In this document: positions 44,801-56,900 of the stretch, in pieces
How the letters are laid out: the number at the start of each line of letters is the position of its first letter
How positions within the stretch are numbered: the first letter of the stretch is position 1
Source of the DNA: Dipylidium caninum
Lineage: Eukaryota > Platyhelminthes > Cestoda > Cyclophyllidea > Dipylidiidae
Length of the DNA: 64,000 nt
NCBI GenBank assembly: GCA_017562135.1
Contig: QEYB01001597.1
Coordinates: forward strand, 310,001 to 374,000
Direction: 5' to 3'
The notes under the pieces: model-generated
What the model was told of the DNA's origin: nothing
The model's database searches: none
The model's input: only the letters and a program-made list of their open reading frames with translations
Program-made: the position numbers and the translations under genes

Positions 44801-47750
44801 TCGTGACTCCGAGGGTGACCTTTACTTGCTCTGCCAAAAAAGTGCCGACGGTTGCATCACCCTGTGGTGACAAAAAAAGAGCGAGAACCCGGTGCATCCG
44901 CACGCCCCGCCGCCCCGCCTCCCTCCCCGCTTTCTGGCCTCCTGTCCCGCCTCCCTTTGCGGGTGATTCAGTTGCTGGATAGGCTTTTTCGTTGAAGCAG
45001 TTCAAAACACCCCGCACAGACGCACCACAGACGGCGTGCGACTCCGCCCTTCCTCGGAGGTGCGTCGGGGCGGAGGCGGCGCACCGGAGTGAGCGGCTGC
45101 TCACCGGACCAGCCCCGGGGCGGGGGGGGGGAAGGGGCAGGGGAGGGCGCTCGCGGCGCACCGCAGTCAAGTGGGCCCGGTCGCCTGAGTCACCGGCCGG
45201 TGCCGGCGTGAGAGGAGGCTTCCCAGACCGCTCGAGAGTGGGAAATTCCCGCGCTGATCTTGATGGGGGACGCGTGTGCCCGGCGCGCGATATCTCCCGG
45301 CCCCGTTGTGGGGACAGAAAACTAAACTAAACTAGACTGAGGCGGCGGCGGCGGCGGCGGTTCAAACGCCCGGCCAAGTCCACCGGAGGAGGCACGGCCA
45401 ACGACGGCCATTGCGCGAGGCATCGTCCTCCACCTCCACAAACCGTCGCCACTCCCGAGGACGTGTCGCGGGACATTCGGGTCTGTCGGGGAGAAGGAGC
45501 GAGGAGGTGCCGCCCAGCCCTCGACGGTTGCGTCCAGCCGGCCGAGGACGCGGAGGGGGCGATCCACGCGGAAAAGGCGTTGGAGGCTCGAAAGGCAACT
45601 TGTGGAAAGTGCACCTTCCAGGCCACGCCTTCTCTGCTCCTTGTCAGCTCGCCCACCGCCTCCTCCATCTTACGCGTCACGGGGAAGCCGACGACGACGT
45701 CTGCCACCACGCAGTCGATTTCGTGCTGCTTTTTCTCCCCAGCATCCGCAACCCCTCCGCCTCACGGGTCGACATCCAACTTGACGACCATCTCCACCTG
45801 AGGGCCGTTGAGTTTCGCCTCTAAATGTTTTGATGGTGGCGAAACGGTCCCGCAGCCTCTACGTGGAGGCTCCACTTCGGCCGCTTCCGCCCCGCTCCCC
45901 GCAGGGCCTTTGACGTGGTGCCACGGGGCAGGCAGTGAGGAATGAGGAGGGCGACCGTCGGGAGGCGCGGAGACGACGCAGAGCAGCGTCAAGTCGCCCC
46001 GAAGAGCCGCGGACGAGCGAGGCCCCGGGGAGGCCACTGGACTCCCGCTTCCGCGTCGATGCTGGTTCCGAAAGTCTTCGGCCCCCTTCGACAGCTTCCG
46101 ATTAACCTTCCGTCAAATACGCACTGGGCACGGAGGCGGATGCGGTGACAGCCTCGTGTCGGGCCTCCGCGCATCGCCTCCCCCCGCCGGCTCGGCGTCG
46201 TCTCTCGGGCGCCCAGCGGCCGCTGGGGAGGGCGGCGGCGAGGGAGGAGGAAGCGAGAGAAAGCCGACGCGGCATTGCAGCCTCTCCGGCTGTCACGAGA
46301 CAGCCACTTCGAGCTCAGCGGCGGGGCTCGAGAAACCCTCGAATGAGCGCCGCCATCAAGCAAGACGCACACTCGTGCTCGTCGCACCGCGAGGCCTCTT
46401 CACTCCCCACGCAGTGCGCTCTTGCGCTTGGCAGGCAGCGAGTTCCCGGGCTGTCGGGAGCCCCGCCGAGCCCCGGACCTGCACTCCTCCTCCGCCCGCA
46501 CCGCTTCCCCCCCCCCCCCGCTTCTAGGGCGATTCGCGGCGTCGGGGCGGGCGGACGGAGCATCTCCGCCACGCCCTGCGCAGCCCCCGGGTCGGCTGCT
46601 CCCCACCCCCCCCCGCCACTCGGGAAAGGCGATTCTCATCAGAGGAGGGCGCGTTTGGGGAGAAAGTGGCGCTGCTGACATCAAAGAGGGCATATTTGCC
46701 CTCGTCATCAAGAAAGGCGAAAGTTAAAAGGCGCCATTAAATCTCGTCTGCCAACTCTCTTCCCTCTCCCCCCCCCACCGCACTCCCGATCGTATCCCGT
46801 GGGGAATTCGGGCTATGCGAATCGTTGGCCCCCGAAATTTCGAACTCTTCCTCTCCGGACAGACGGCGGAGGGCAGGCGGGGCCGGCGGGCGGGGCAGCG
46901 GGACGGAGGGGGGCACGGGTCCGAGGGCGCCGAGACCAGGGTCGAGCCTCTCCGGCGCTTCGACAAAAGGCCCTTTAAAAAGGTCAAGTCGTCGGCAGAG
47001 AAGGCTGTGCTGGCACAGCCTTGATCTCCTCGGGTGTGGGGACGCATTTTGCGATGAGCGCTGCTCCACCACCGCGCCGTCTGCCCTCGGGCCTCTTCAC
47101 ACAACTTCGTCACCTGCGCGATGACGTTGTCCGTCACTCACCGGCAAGTGTTGCTCCATGCGATGCGCCGGTGGCGTGTCAGAAGGTGGCCTCGAGGCTG
47201 ATGCGAACGCCGGGGCTGGGCGCCTCCCGTGGGCTGCGCTCCCCCGCCGGCGCCGGTTCCCCCCTCGGCTGCCGACGACCTCGACTTGGACCCGCGTCAC
47301 CTCGGGGAGGCGGCCGCGTTCCGCGCGAGAGGCCGGCTGAATGCCCCGGCGCGGACTCGCCGCCCCCGTCCCCCCCTCCTCCGCCGCGCCTACTCACCCC
47401 ACGCGCGATGAGTCATCCACGCAGCGAGCGCGCGTCCGGCAGAATGTCCGGGAAGGAGGTCAGCCGCGGGGGCGGTGAGGGGGCGTGGTTGTGCCGTAGT
47501 TGCACATTTCTGCCGCAGGAAGGAGTGCGCGTCGTGTCAACCCGCGCGTCAGTCAGCCATTCCGCCTGGCCAGAAACGGACGGAGGTGCGGCGCCTGCGC
47601 CGGCGTCACCGTGGCCGGTGGGAGGGCGGAGGCGGCCCTGCCCTGCGCCGCGCAGGGAAGACCAACTCGCCCCGACGAGTGCGGAAACAAAGGCGCATAA
47701 GTTGGCGTACGCACTGCCTTCCCCCTCCCTCCCCCCCCCGTTGACATTAT
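44800..47750. other. GC-rich, CpG-rich block
   Basis: Composition rises sharply here, with many CpG dinucleotides, a (CGG)n run at 45341-45360 and long C or G homopolymers, for example around 45121-45130 and 46509-46520. Open frames on both strands are long because stop codons are rare in such DNA, and I cannot support any as a gene. It has the look of a CpG-island-like promoter or 5' region, but I cannot show transcription. Confidence 0.5.
47486..47537 (+). other. RanBP2-type zinc-finger-like motif, broken
   Basis: The frame reads GAWLCRSCTF, as at the start of a RanBP2-type zinc finger (W-x-C-x2-C-T-F). The second cysteine pair is in another frame as KECASCQPARQ. The gap is 16 nt where the family needs about 24. 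It is either a decayed finger of the RYBP/YAF2 or TAB type or chance in GC-rich DNA. I do not call a gene. Confidence 0.2.
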
Positions 47751-47766
47751 AACCGAGGCAAATCAA

Positions 47767-50700
47767 GGGTGACAGTAACTAATGTCCTCCTATCAATGCC
47801 CGGTATAATTGCCGACGGCTAAGATGAATTGTGCACCTCGATCGCGAGGTGCGAAAGCTCCGCAGATTCCTGTGATGATAACGCTGATGCGAGGAGTCAC
47901 CTCCTCACTTCCACGCGTTTGTACGGGGATGGCAAGTTGGAGGTGTCACTGCGTCCACTTCCATTTTCGTAGGTATCAAATCGGCGCGGTAACAGCGTTC
48001 GAAAGCCTCCGAGCATTTGTTTCGCACCTCCGCACCTCTCGCCGCTCGCAGGCCTCTCTAAGCGAGAGGATGCTTTATTCTCCCTCTGATTTGATTGGTT
48101 GGTCGGGTGAAGGACGAACACCCTCCTCCCGCGGGGACGAAGGAAAAGACGAGCAGCTGCGCGACTCCAGTTACGCCACGAGGAGGTTCAACCTCGGCGG
48201 TGGAGCACCTTCGGGAGGTTGGGAAATTTTAAAAGCGTCCTCCCGGCCTGTTAGCTCAGCGCTGCCCGAGTCCCACGAGTTGTAGCGAGGTCGCCTTCCA
48301 GGCGAATTCGGGGATGGGTCGTCAGGGGCAGTGGGAGGCAGGGCATTAGATAAGTGGCCGTCGGAGAGAACGTCGACCGGGTGGATGGAGGGGTCTGCGA
48401 ACTCGAGGGGAGTGTGTTTCACACAAGTGCCGTGAAAACGGCGAATGAGGCTAATGACAGCCCAGCGTTGCTCTGCCCCCTTCAACTCCTCCTCCGCGAA
48501 TGCGGGTGGTTGGGACTGGCCTAGACAGGAAGTTGGACAACCTTGAAATGGCCAAATGGAGGGAGTGTGAACGAAAACAGTATGTAGCAGCTTCACCCCG
48601 CAGTGCTTCGTGAAAACGTGTCAGCCTTCGGTGAAACTGTTATAAAAACACGTCAAATGAAACTCCTCGGTGTGGCCCATCGCCGGCCCGTGGAATTCCG
48701 CGGGCGCTGATGCAGAGACGCGGTTGTGCCAAGTCCATTTCAAGTGATGGCGCTGCCGACGCCCGAGGCGAATGCGACGGCCTTTGGAGCGGGCGTCGGC
48801 CTCCTTGAGGAAAACCTCCGCTTAAGACCTCCTGCCGAAGAGGAGGCTCTTTAAATGGAGGGTGCTTGTCTTCTCAGCTAACTGGCAAGTTCTCCTCTGC
48901 CCAGGCGGAGTCGATGGGGAGTAGAATGGGCAGAGGGGAGGAAACACCGACTGAATCTTTCGAAGGCGGCAAGAGGAGGCACCGCTGACCGGTGCCGTGC
49001 AGTGCGAGGGTTGCCAGCCGCTGGACAGCGGTTTGTGGAGTCAACCTCGCCACTCCAACCGCCTGCTCAGTTCAAGCTAAGGCCATCTGAAAAATCGCAC
49101 CTTATGGTGGCCGGTGGAGGAGCAGAGCTGCTTCTACAGAAACCGCACAGGCTGCTGGGCTATGCGCCCGTTTGAGAACAAGAGCCGATAATTCAGGCGC
49201 AGTTTTTATTCTATTTAACTGAGAAAAAAAAACACTGTACTTTGGCAGCCTTAGAAGCCTTTAGAATCCTCGCCACCCCCGCAACACACCCAAAAACGAC
49301 ACTGCAATTTTCATCCGCTCTAACTAGATGCGTCAGGATAAAAGGGAAAGACACAAAAAGTACCGGCGGGGATTTGATTAATGAACCGTATTTCCCGTCC
49401 AAGTCAACTGCTGCCCGCTCGCCTGGGGGCGTGTGCGTGCACGGCTTTTTGCTTTGTGGTTGTTGCCTCAAAAAGGCGCTTCTGTGCGTCCACTCACCCG
49501 CGCCCGTTAGTCGATACGCGGGCTGTTTGAACCCGCCGCGTTATTGCAGTCAGGTGCACGCCGCTTTCTGATTGGCGGCTTCATCCGCGAAGCTCGAAAG
49601 GGGACCTCGAGACTTTCACAGTGCAAAAGCAAGGTTAACAATTTCATTATTATTAAATGATTGGGTTGAGAGGAATGCTGAGAGAGGACTATGCCACCGG
49701 AATCGAAAAGCGAAAAAACTCCTGCGAATCGCCTCATTCCGCGTCGAGGCCAATATGAGACGTGGCTGAAGTTGGGGTTGAAGCGACGATTTTCAGTGGA
49801 TCCATGCACTGCACCCTTCCCCGGAGCGTCTCTTACACTCAAACTCAGAGGAAAAGTGCTGCGTCGAAGCTAAAGAGGTTTCCCTATTTCAGGCTGCTGA
49901 CCCAACATGTGACCTACGACTCATCCGCCCGGCCCATAACTCAGACACGTCCGTTTGGAGCCGCTCCGAGACCAAATCTCTAACCACGATCCCAATTATC
50001 CCAATCGTCCCCGTGAAGGTCACTGCGAGTGTAATAGAGTTTGTGCGAGTTCCACGAGGGAAAAATAAAATCGCCCTCGGGAGGAGGGGGGTGATGGACT
50101 TAGCGTCTTATGTCTGTTTTACTGTCTTAAGCTCAAACACTTCGCGTTTTCCCAGCGTGACGACGTCAGTTGCACGTCATAAACCGTTAAAAGTGTGTTA
50201 CTCAAGATTTTGCATCGTTTGGACTCTATTTATATCCCCTTTACCGTCGTTATAATAGACAATTGAAGCCTTGAAGGCCCTGGGCGTCAAGTGTCAAACG
50301 GATGCCAAAAACCCAGAGTCACTGGTTTACTCCTAGAAGAAACTGGCCACCCCCACCACCACCAAGAAGGTCTCATTTTGATGGGGTCTGAGGTGTCATA
50401 AAAAACCGCCCAATGTTTGAATGTTTATGTTGTTTTACCTTCTTTTTCCATGATGCGATACTTGTCCTGGATCTGTGGCCAAATGGCTCCCCGGTCCGGT
50501 GACAGATTTATCTTCCTCGCACTTCGTGCTCGGGAATGAAGGATGCCATTTCTGCCTCTGCAAGGATTGGTTTTGCGGGAGGTTAGGACTTTGCAGTGCA
50601 AACTTTGGCCATCTCTTGAGGGGTGGCCATGAATTTTCAGAAGTCACGTCAGATCATGAACTATGCGACTTCAATTAATGAAACACTCATTGGAGAATAT

Positions 50701-53700
50701 AGTGTGATCGACTTCAAACTCCGCTATTTCTTCACCACTTTGGCCAAAAGTTGGTTTGGCAAAAGCTGCCGATCCTGGAAATAATCGGGTCCTTTTTTTT
50801 TGGTAAAATATAATATTAGGGACACTTGAGACATACCTCATATTGGCAGCAACTGCTCAAACCTTCACCACGTTAACCATTCCACGCTTTTCCTTTTTAA
50901 TTCTTTTCTACACGAATGCCGAATGGGTAGAGCGGATTGCTGATTCGTGCAAATTATCAATTTGTTTAGCTGCCACTATCGATTGGGCCGTTTATTGGTT
51001 AATCACCGTCCAATGCCGCTTCTATACACCCACCAATCGGATCAAAAAAAGAAATGAGTAAGTGGAAATTTAAACCTGTTAAAATTGTTACACGGTATTT
51101 TAATAATCTTAGGTAATAAACCTATTAGGAGATTGTTTTCTATATGCGTGGGGTAGCATAATACTGTAATTTGATACATGAAGCCGAAATGATAATAAGG
51201 CGGAGAGGTGAATATTGACCCTGCGGACAGGCGGTATGATTGAGGGATGAAATTTCACCAAGATGGTGAAGCCTTTTTGTACTTTGCCTTTCTACAATCC
51301 CACAGCTGTGAAGACTATAAGCTATTTCATTTGTAATCATTCTCCTAGTAATATGAATAGAGTTAGACTTATGTCAAACCATCGTTCTCTCTTCCCACCG
51401 TCTCTAGATTGCACAAAGTTTTGTTATATAATTCCTTGCCCTTGAGAAGTTGATGTTTAGTTGAGCTACGAGTGGGCATAGTTGCAGGAGTATGGGATTA
51501 GAAAATTTGCGCCGAATGATGAAGAATTTCGACACATTTTATATCAATGCGAAAAGGGGAGAAAGGAAGAAATGGAATTATTTTTAGTGCCGCTAAGAAG
51601 TAAGCAATTCTGACCACACACATCGCAGGCATTTTTTGAGTGTGAGGCTGTCATGTTTGAGTTTAAAATAAAACGTGTTTCGACTAAAAAGGGCAAAGTG
51701 ATGTAGTTTTATGCAAATGATAGTTTTGTTTTGTCAACTTGTTTGAACGCATGTATACCTTCTCGAAGAAAATATTACGAAATTCAAAAAATAAAATAAA
51801 GTAAATGTCACGTTTTGGCGCAACTTAACCACAGCAACGAATTCAAAACGGGTGTAGATAAGGTTCACCCAAAAAGCCTCGGGGTTTATACTATCTCCGC
51901 ATCTTTGTTTCAAGCTCCAGCCTCCCCCCCCTCCGCCTCGATTGCTGTTTTTTTCACTCTACCGTCCAAGTTCACTTTATACTTACGAATTGCACACACT
52001 CAGGCTCTCCTGTATATTTGTGTAAAAAAGTTGCCGCTACAAGTCTGCCATTCCCCTCGTCGTTCCAGGCAGCGAATACTTTGAATGGCCTTCTGCATCG
52101 GCAACAACTTCCTCGCCTTTTTCCTTGTTCGCGCACGTGTAAGGGGGAGGGAGATGGAGGCGGAGGTCGTTGTTGTTGTTGTTGTTGGCACATCTGCATA
52201 TATATTTGAAGCCTCTGTTATTTATAATCTAGAAACCGTTTTAAAAATGCGTCCCTTTTCATCCCATCAACTGCAAAAACCCCGCTTCTCCAACTCCCTT
52301 CGCAAAATCCTCGTCTTAGCTCGAGCCTTCGTTCCCCTTCCAGCAGAAGAGTTTTTTACCAAGCCGATCGATAGCGAAGCACTTAGTTCGTACTCGATCG
52401 ATAATCAATGGTTGCCCCAGCAAACGGACTCGAGTGCTATGCATCATTTCAGCCAATCAATCGATCACTTAATCAACCAATCAATCAATCGTATCAGTTG
52501 TATGAGCTCGACTGGAATATCGTCTGCTTTTCCTGAAAATAAGTCACGTTTTTTTTGTCTACTCTCTACAACCAAAGTGGCAACTTTGACATTTTTTTAC
52601 TCTCTCACATCTATCTTGCATGTTTGCTTTTTCATAAGTTTGTCAACTGGTCGAGCGATGGTGTTTGCGAAAAAAACACGTTCAAACGTGACGAAAGTAC
52701 TTCATGGTCAGTAAACGTGACTTTGTCTTAGCTTCAAAGAACCCCTCAAGGCTTTCTAAATGGGGTGGCGCAGTTAAAATTAATGGTATTCGCCGCACAC
52801 GCTCTCAGGGTATAAATTACACATGTGTGCACAAATGTCTTGCCATAAATTACTCAAAAATGAGCATCTGCCTTGAAATTTCGCCTGCCAGTCGGGGCCA
52901 GATGGTGGCACAAGGGGCACAAGCGCCTATACTTCCGCACTGCCATTTATTATTACCCTCTGTTATCACGTCCATCGCTCAACTTCGTACTTCTTTTTTG
53001 GGGGGCGTGGGGGGGGGAGGTGAGCTGGTTGACTGGGTGTCAGGGGAGGAGAAGTGAGATGGAAATATGGAGGTGACACTACCACGTCTCGTACATCATC
53101 CGCACACATGATCCATCGGGACGAGATGCAAATGTCCACTGAAGTGAGTTGTGTCGAAGGCGAATGAAGCGTCAATTCTTGCGTACTTTTGTAGCCATCA
53201 CGCATTTTATAGCGTTTTGCCCATCAAACGTCGGTTCTCGTGCTGCACTCATCCCCGTGGCTCCCGGCCAAGTGGAGTGCAGAGTCCATTTAATGGAAAA
53301 TTGCATTTTAAAAGCTATTTACAAGCGGCGGAATGAGGAGTCCTCTGTGTGTTAGGTCGCGTCTTACTCGACTTTCAGACTAGCGGTTGTTGGCATTGAA
53401 ATGTCACATAACTGGCCGGTGTGGAGGAGAAAAACCCTTACTCTGAGGTGAAACAATTTAGTCCTTTCGCCCCGTTTCATCGTGCCCTTTTTCCTTGTTG
53501 CAGTAAATGGCGTATCCCCGTGAGGTGGATTCTTCCTCGATCGGTCTTGTGCACACCAACCGAGGTAAGTCGCCGCGTGCACAGTTAACATACACACGAA
53601 ACAGTGTGGACTCTCACGAGATCACACCGGCGTGATGTACGTCGGTTTCGAAGGCGGCTGATTGATGGACCTGGCGCTTGGGTAAACAGAGGTAAATAGG
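47767..53700. other. Stretch without a recognisable gene
   Basis: GC falls again after 48,300, and AT-rich segments at about 50,700-52,000 alternate with moderate composition. Short open frames on both strands match no family I know. ATCA-type short repeats lie at about 52455-52492. Confidence 0.45.
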
Positions 53701-53774
53701 CCGCCCCAAATCGGCCTGTGTGTGTGTGTTTGTGTGCACACGTACAGGGTGTGGATAAGGGTGTGATTGCGGCC

Positions 53775-53905
53775 TCTTGTCCATCCGTCCCTCCCTCCGT
53801 CCGTCCATTCATCCCTTCTCTTATCCGTCCGTCCATCCATCCATCCGCTCGACCGTCCGCCCGTCCGTCCAACTGTCCGCCCGTCTGTTTATCCATTCAC
53901 CCATC
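53775..53905 (+). repeat. Tetranucleotide-type CCGT/CCAT tandem repeat
   Basis: A degenerate tandem array of ccgt and ccat units over about 130 bp. It produces spurious open frames of repeated Pro-Ser-Val/His on the plus strand. Confidence 0.9.
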
Positions 53906-56900
53906 CGTTTTCACGCGAACTTTATACACCACCGAAACAGTCAACACCAGTAAGCTAATGAGGCCATGTTTGTTCACCGAATGCGTGCCTCTTTGGTGCA
54001 TTGTTTTGGTTTAACCCGGACGCAGTGAAATACACACACCCAAATGTTTGTTTTCTAAACGCCACTTGGGTGACTATTTTGGGGGCAACTTTTGTCCACT
54101 CCACCATTCCACCTCATGCCGAAACAGGCGTGGACTGGCCAAATCCCCACTCGCCCGTCACGGCCACGTGGACGCCGACCGGTGGGAGCCGCTTCCATGG
54201 TGCCGCGTTTCTCCCCATCCACTGACACGTTGGCAGCCGCTGAACAGAAATAACCGCGGCAGTTGAGACAGGAAGCCAAGAAAGTGTCTGTTAAAGTGTT
54301 GTGGGGGAGAGGGTTTTGCCCCTCTCCGAGGCGGGCTGTGCAAAGGCTCCGGCAGTGGTGGCTTTCAGCCCCCTCGTTTCATCGACTACCCGGTGCGGCA
54401 CGGGCGTTTTTTCCCGCGTGGAAGCACGTTGGAGAAAAAAACTTTTGACAGCTGAAATCCCCAGGCTTAGTTTACGTTGGAAATAGCAAAGAGGAAGGCG
54501 AGATTGCACCATGGAGGCATTTTAACGGCATCAACGCGAGGAAAATCCCCCTATGGGATGAAATTGCGGAATTGCAGTTTCCCCGGATACTTTTACTATC
54601 GCCTCCTCGAAGTGCCTCGACGTTGGACAAACCGAGGCTTCACCGCTGTGCGCTGCTCCACTCTCCGTCCGCTCGAGGTTCTCCTCCGTCGGGCTGGTGG
54701 AGAAGATTTATGGGCGACGCGGAGGAGGCCTGGGAGGCCGCAGGGCGTGGCGCGAGCGTCGTCGCCGCCGAGGCCAGCATCGAGGGGCGCGAGCGAAGAG
54801 TCCGCGCAGTTCGGGTGCACATTAAACAACAAACATCGAGGGACTCCTCCACCGCGGTTCGCCGCTCTCAGCTATGGCAGCTACAGTGGCACGAATGGCC
54901 AACGCCTCCAACTGTGCCTCCACGTCCACCTCCTCGCGCTCATGCTCGTTTTTCGTGCCCTCTTCCCCTGTCACTCACAGTCTTCCCGCCTCACCCGTCC
55001 ATTCTTTGTTTTTCTAAGGGACGCAATTTAGATGGGGGGATTTTTGATTAGGGTCGAAGTTTAAATGAGTGAATTCTGCCGGTTTTCAGTTTATGCTCCA
55101 GGGTTGAGTGGAGGCGAACAAAAGGCAATTCCCTCGCGCCCCCTGCGCCCCACCGCATCCCACACACACTTCGTTTCTGCGCCAGAGGCCTAGTTTTCCC
55201 CCCTCGGAAGTGATTTAACACGAGGAGATCTTACGTGACGCCTCCGTATTCAGCACCTCGACAGGAAGGAGCGGCGAAGAGGGCGCCAGCGCCCCGTCGG
55301 CCGCGCCGCGTGGCCGCCGGCGAAACCATAATGCCGACTGTGCGTGCACTTGACCGCCGAGGCAGCTGGAGCTCCGGTCCATTAGCCCATCCCCTGGCTG
55401 AGGGCGGAGCAAATCACTCAAACCGCTGCGCTGATTGTATTCTCGCGCAATTTTTGCCACCCGCCACCGTGATTATGCAGCAGGTTGGCTGCTTCGGCAT
55501 TCGCTCACTCGATGATATCCGCCCCATGGCCACCGAGACCCTCTCGCGGCTGCTCCCCTCCCCTCCACACCGGTTCTAGGCCTTGGGGGAAGGTATTTCG
55601 ACGCGAATATTATCTGATGAATTCACAAACACTCGGCGGGGCATAGTTCACGGGTTTAGAAGATGAAGACAAGAAATTTATTAAGACAGAAATTAATGGG
55701 ATTTTCGAAAGGAGTTTCACGAAAGACGAGGTGATTCTTCGTGACTGTCAGGAGTCAGCGAAATTTCGATGGTTCCTCAGTGCAGTGCAACCGTTAACCT
55801 CTTGTCGGAGACGGAGCGGATGGTGGCGTTGGGGAGGAGGGTGTCATCGTCGCCGAAGCGGTCCGAGCAGTCGGAGCAACGCGGCTCGTGGGCAATGCGG
55901 CCTCATTTGTGCCGTACTTAGAATTCCTTGAGAAGCTCCCTTTTCAACGAGGAGTTTTCTGGGTCTGAGGCGGCAAAAAAAGCCTTTTCTTCCCCGCCTT
56001 GCTAACTCAGCGGCAGAGGAGCAGCCCAAATAACCGAATTTGCGATCCTCGTTCCCCAATCTGCTCCAAGCTGCTCTTTTTCCGCAGGGGAAGAGACACT
56101 GCCTGCGCACCAGCTCAACTCTTTCCTTAGTTCCGCCTATTTGATGTCGGCCAACTCTCGGCGGCTTCTCCCACCCCTGGCGTAGCTGCTTCCGTTGAAT
56201 TATTCGCCTCCAACCCAATCACAAAGGCGGTTAAGTCTGCCGCCCACCGTCACCACACGAGCACTGCACGGGTGCAGTTTGCTCCGGTCCCCTTCAAGGC
56301 GTCGAGTCAACCCGTCGGACAGTTGTCTCCTCCTCCGCCTCCACCGACGCCGATTGTGTCTGCCACTCTCCCGTAGAACGTTGGGAGACTATGGGAAGAC
56401 GCGAGTAGACGCTGGCGAGATCAAGTGGCCGATTGGGGGAATGGGAAAGGGGACAATTGCGGAGAGGATGAATTAAAACAATGGCAAACCATCCATGTGG
56501 AGATGAATTTCGGCGTACTTTATCACGTTTCCGGTTTCAATGTGAGTCTAATAATTCTGTCAACCCTTCGGCTCCCGTTCTTCCCGTGACTGCCTCAACC
56601 CTCTTTTATTTTTTTGCAGCCTTGAGGCTTTCATGCGCCTCCACCCCCGCCCCCCCCCCCCTCTAAAAGACTGCCATCCTGTCTGAAGACAACGTAAAAA
56701 CTTTAACTTGGCCTGGAAGTAGCGAAGATGTCCACGATTACCAGCCACGTCCACCACGAATATTCTCCTCGCACCTCGAGGGGGGTTGGGCTTCGGAAGA
56801 AGACCCGCACGCGGGCACGGATGGCCGCAAAGAGGACCTCCTGCCTCCTCCCCGCTTTCGGGGCATTTCAGCACCGGCCAGCCATTCGGTGGGTCAGAGC

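Noticed and set aside
45463..45801. CGKCTF motif suggesting a second zinc finger
   Set aside because: Lacks the preceding Trp-x-Cys arrangement and any second cysteine pair; chance in GC-rich DNA is more likely.
47021..47752. Open frame of 243 codons in the GC-rich block
   Set aside because: Long frames are expected by chance where stop codons are rare. The composition is Pro/Arg/Ser-rich throughout, and frames of similar length overlap on the minus strand.
52085..52714. Open frame of 209 codons
   Set aside because: Contains short ATCA-type repeats (NQSINQSIN) and no family similarity; it looks accidental.
53718..54014. Plus-strand frame rich in Pro-Ser-Val repeats
   Set aside because: It is the translation of a CCGT/CCAT tandem repeat.
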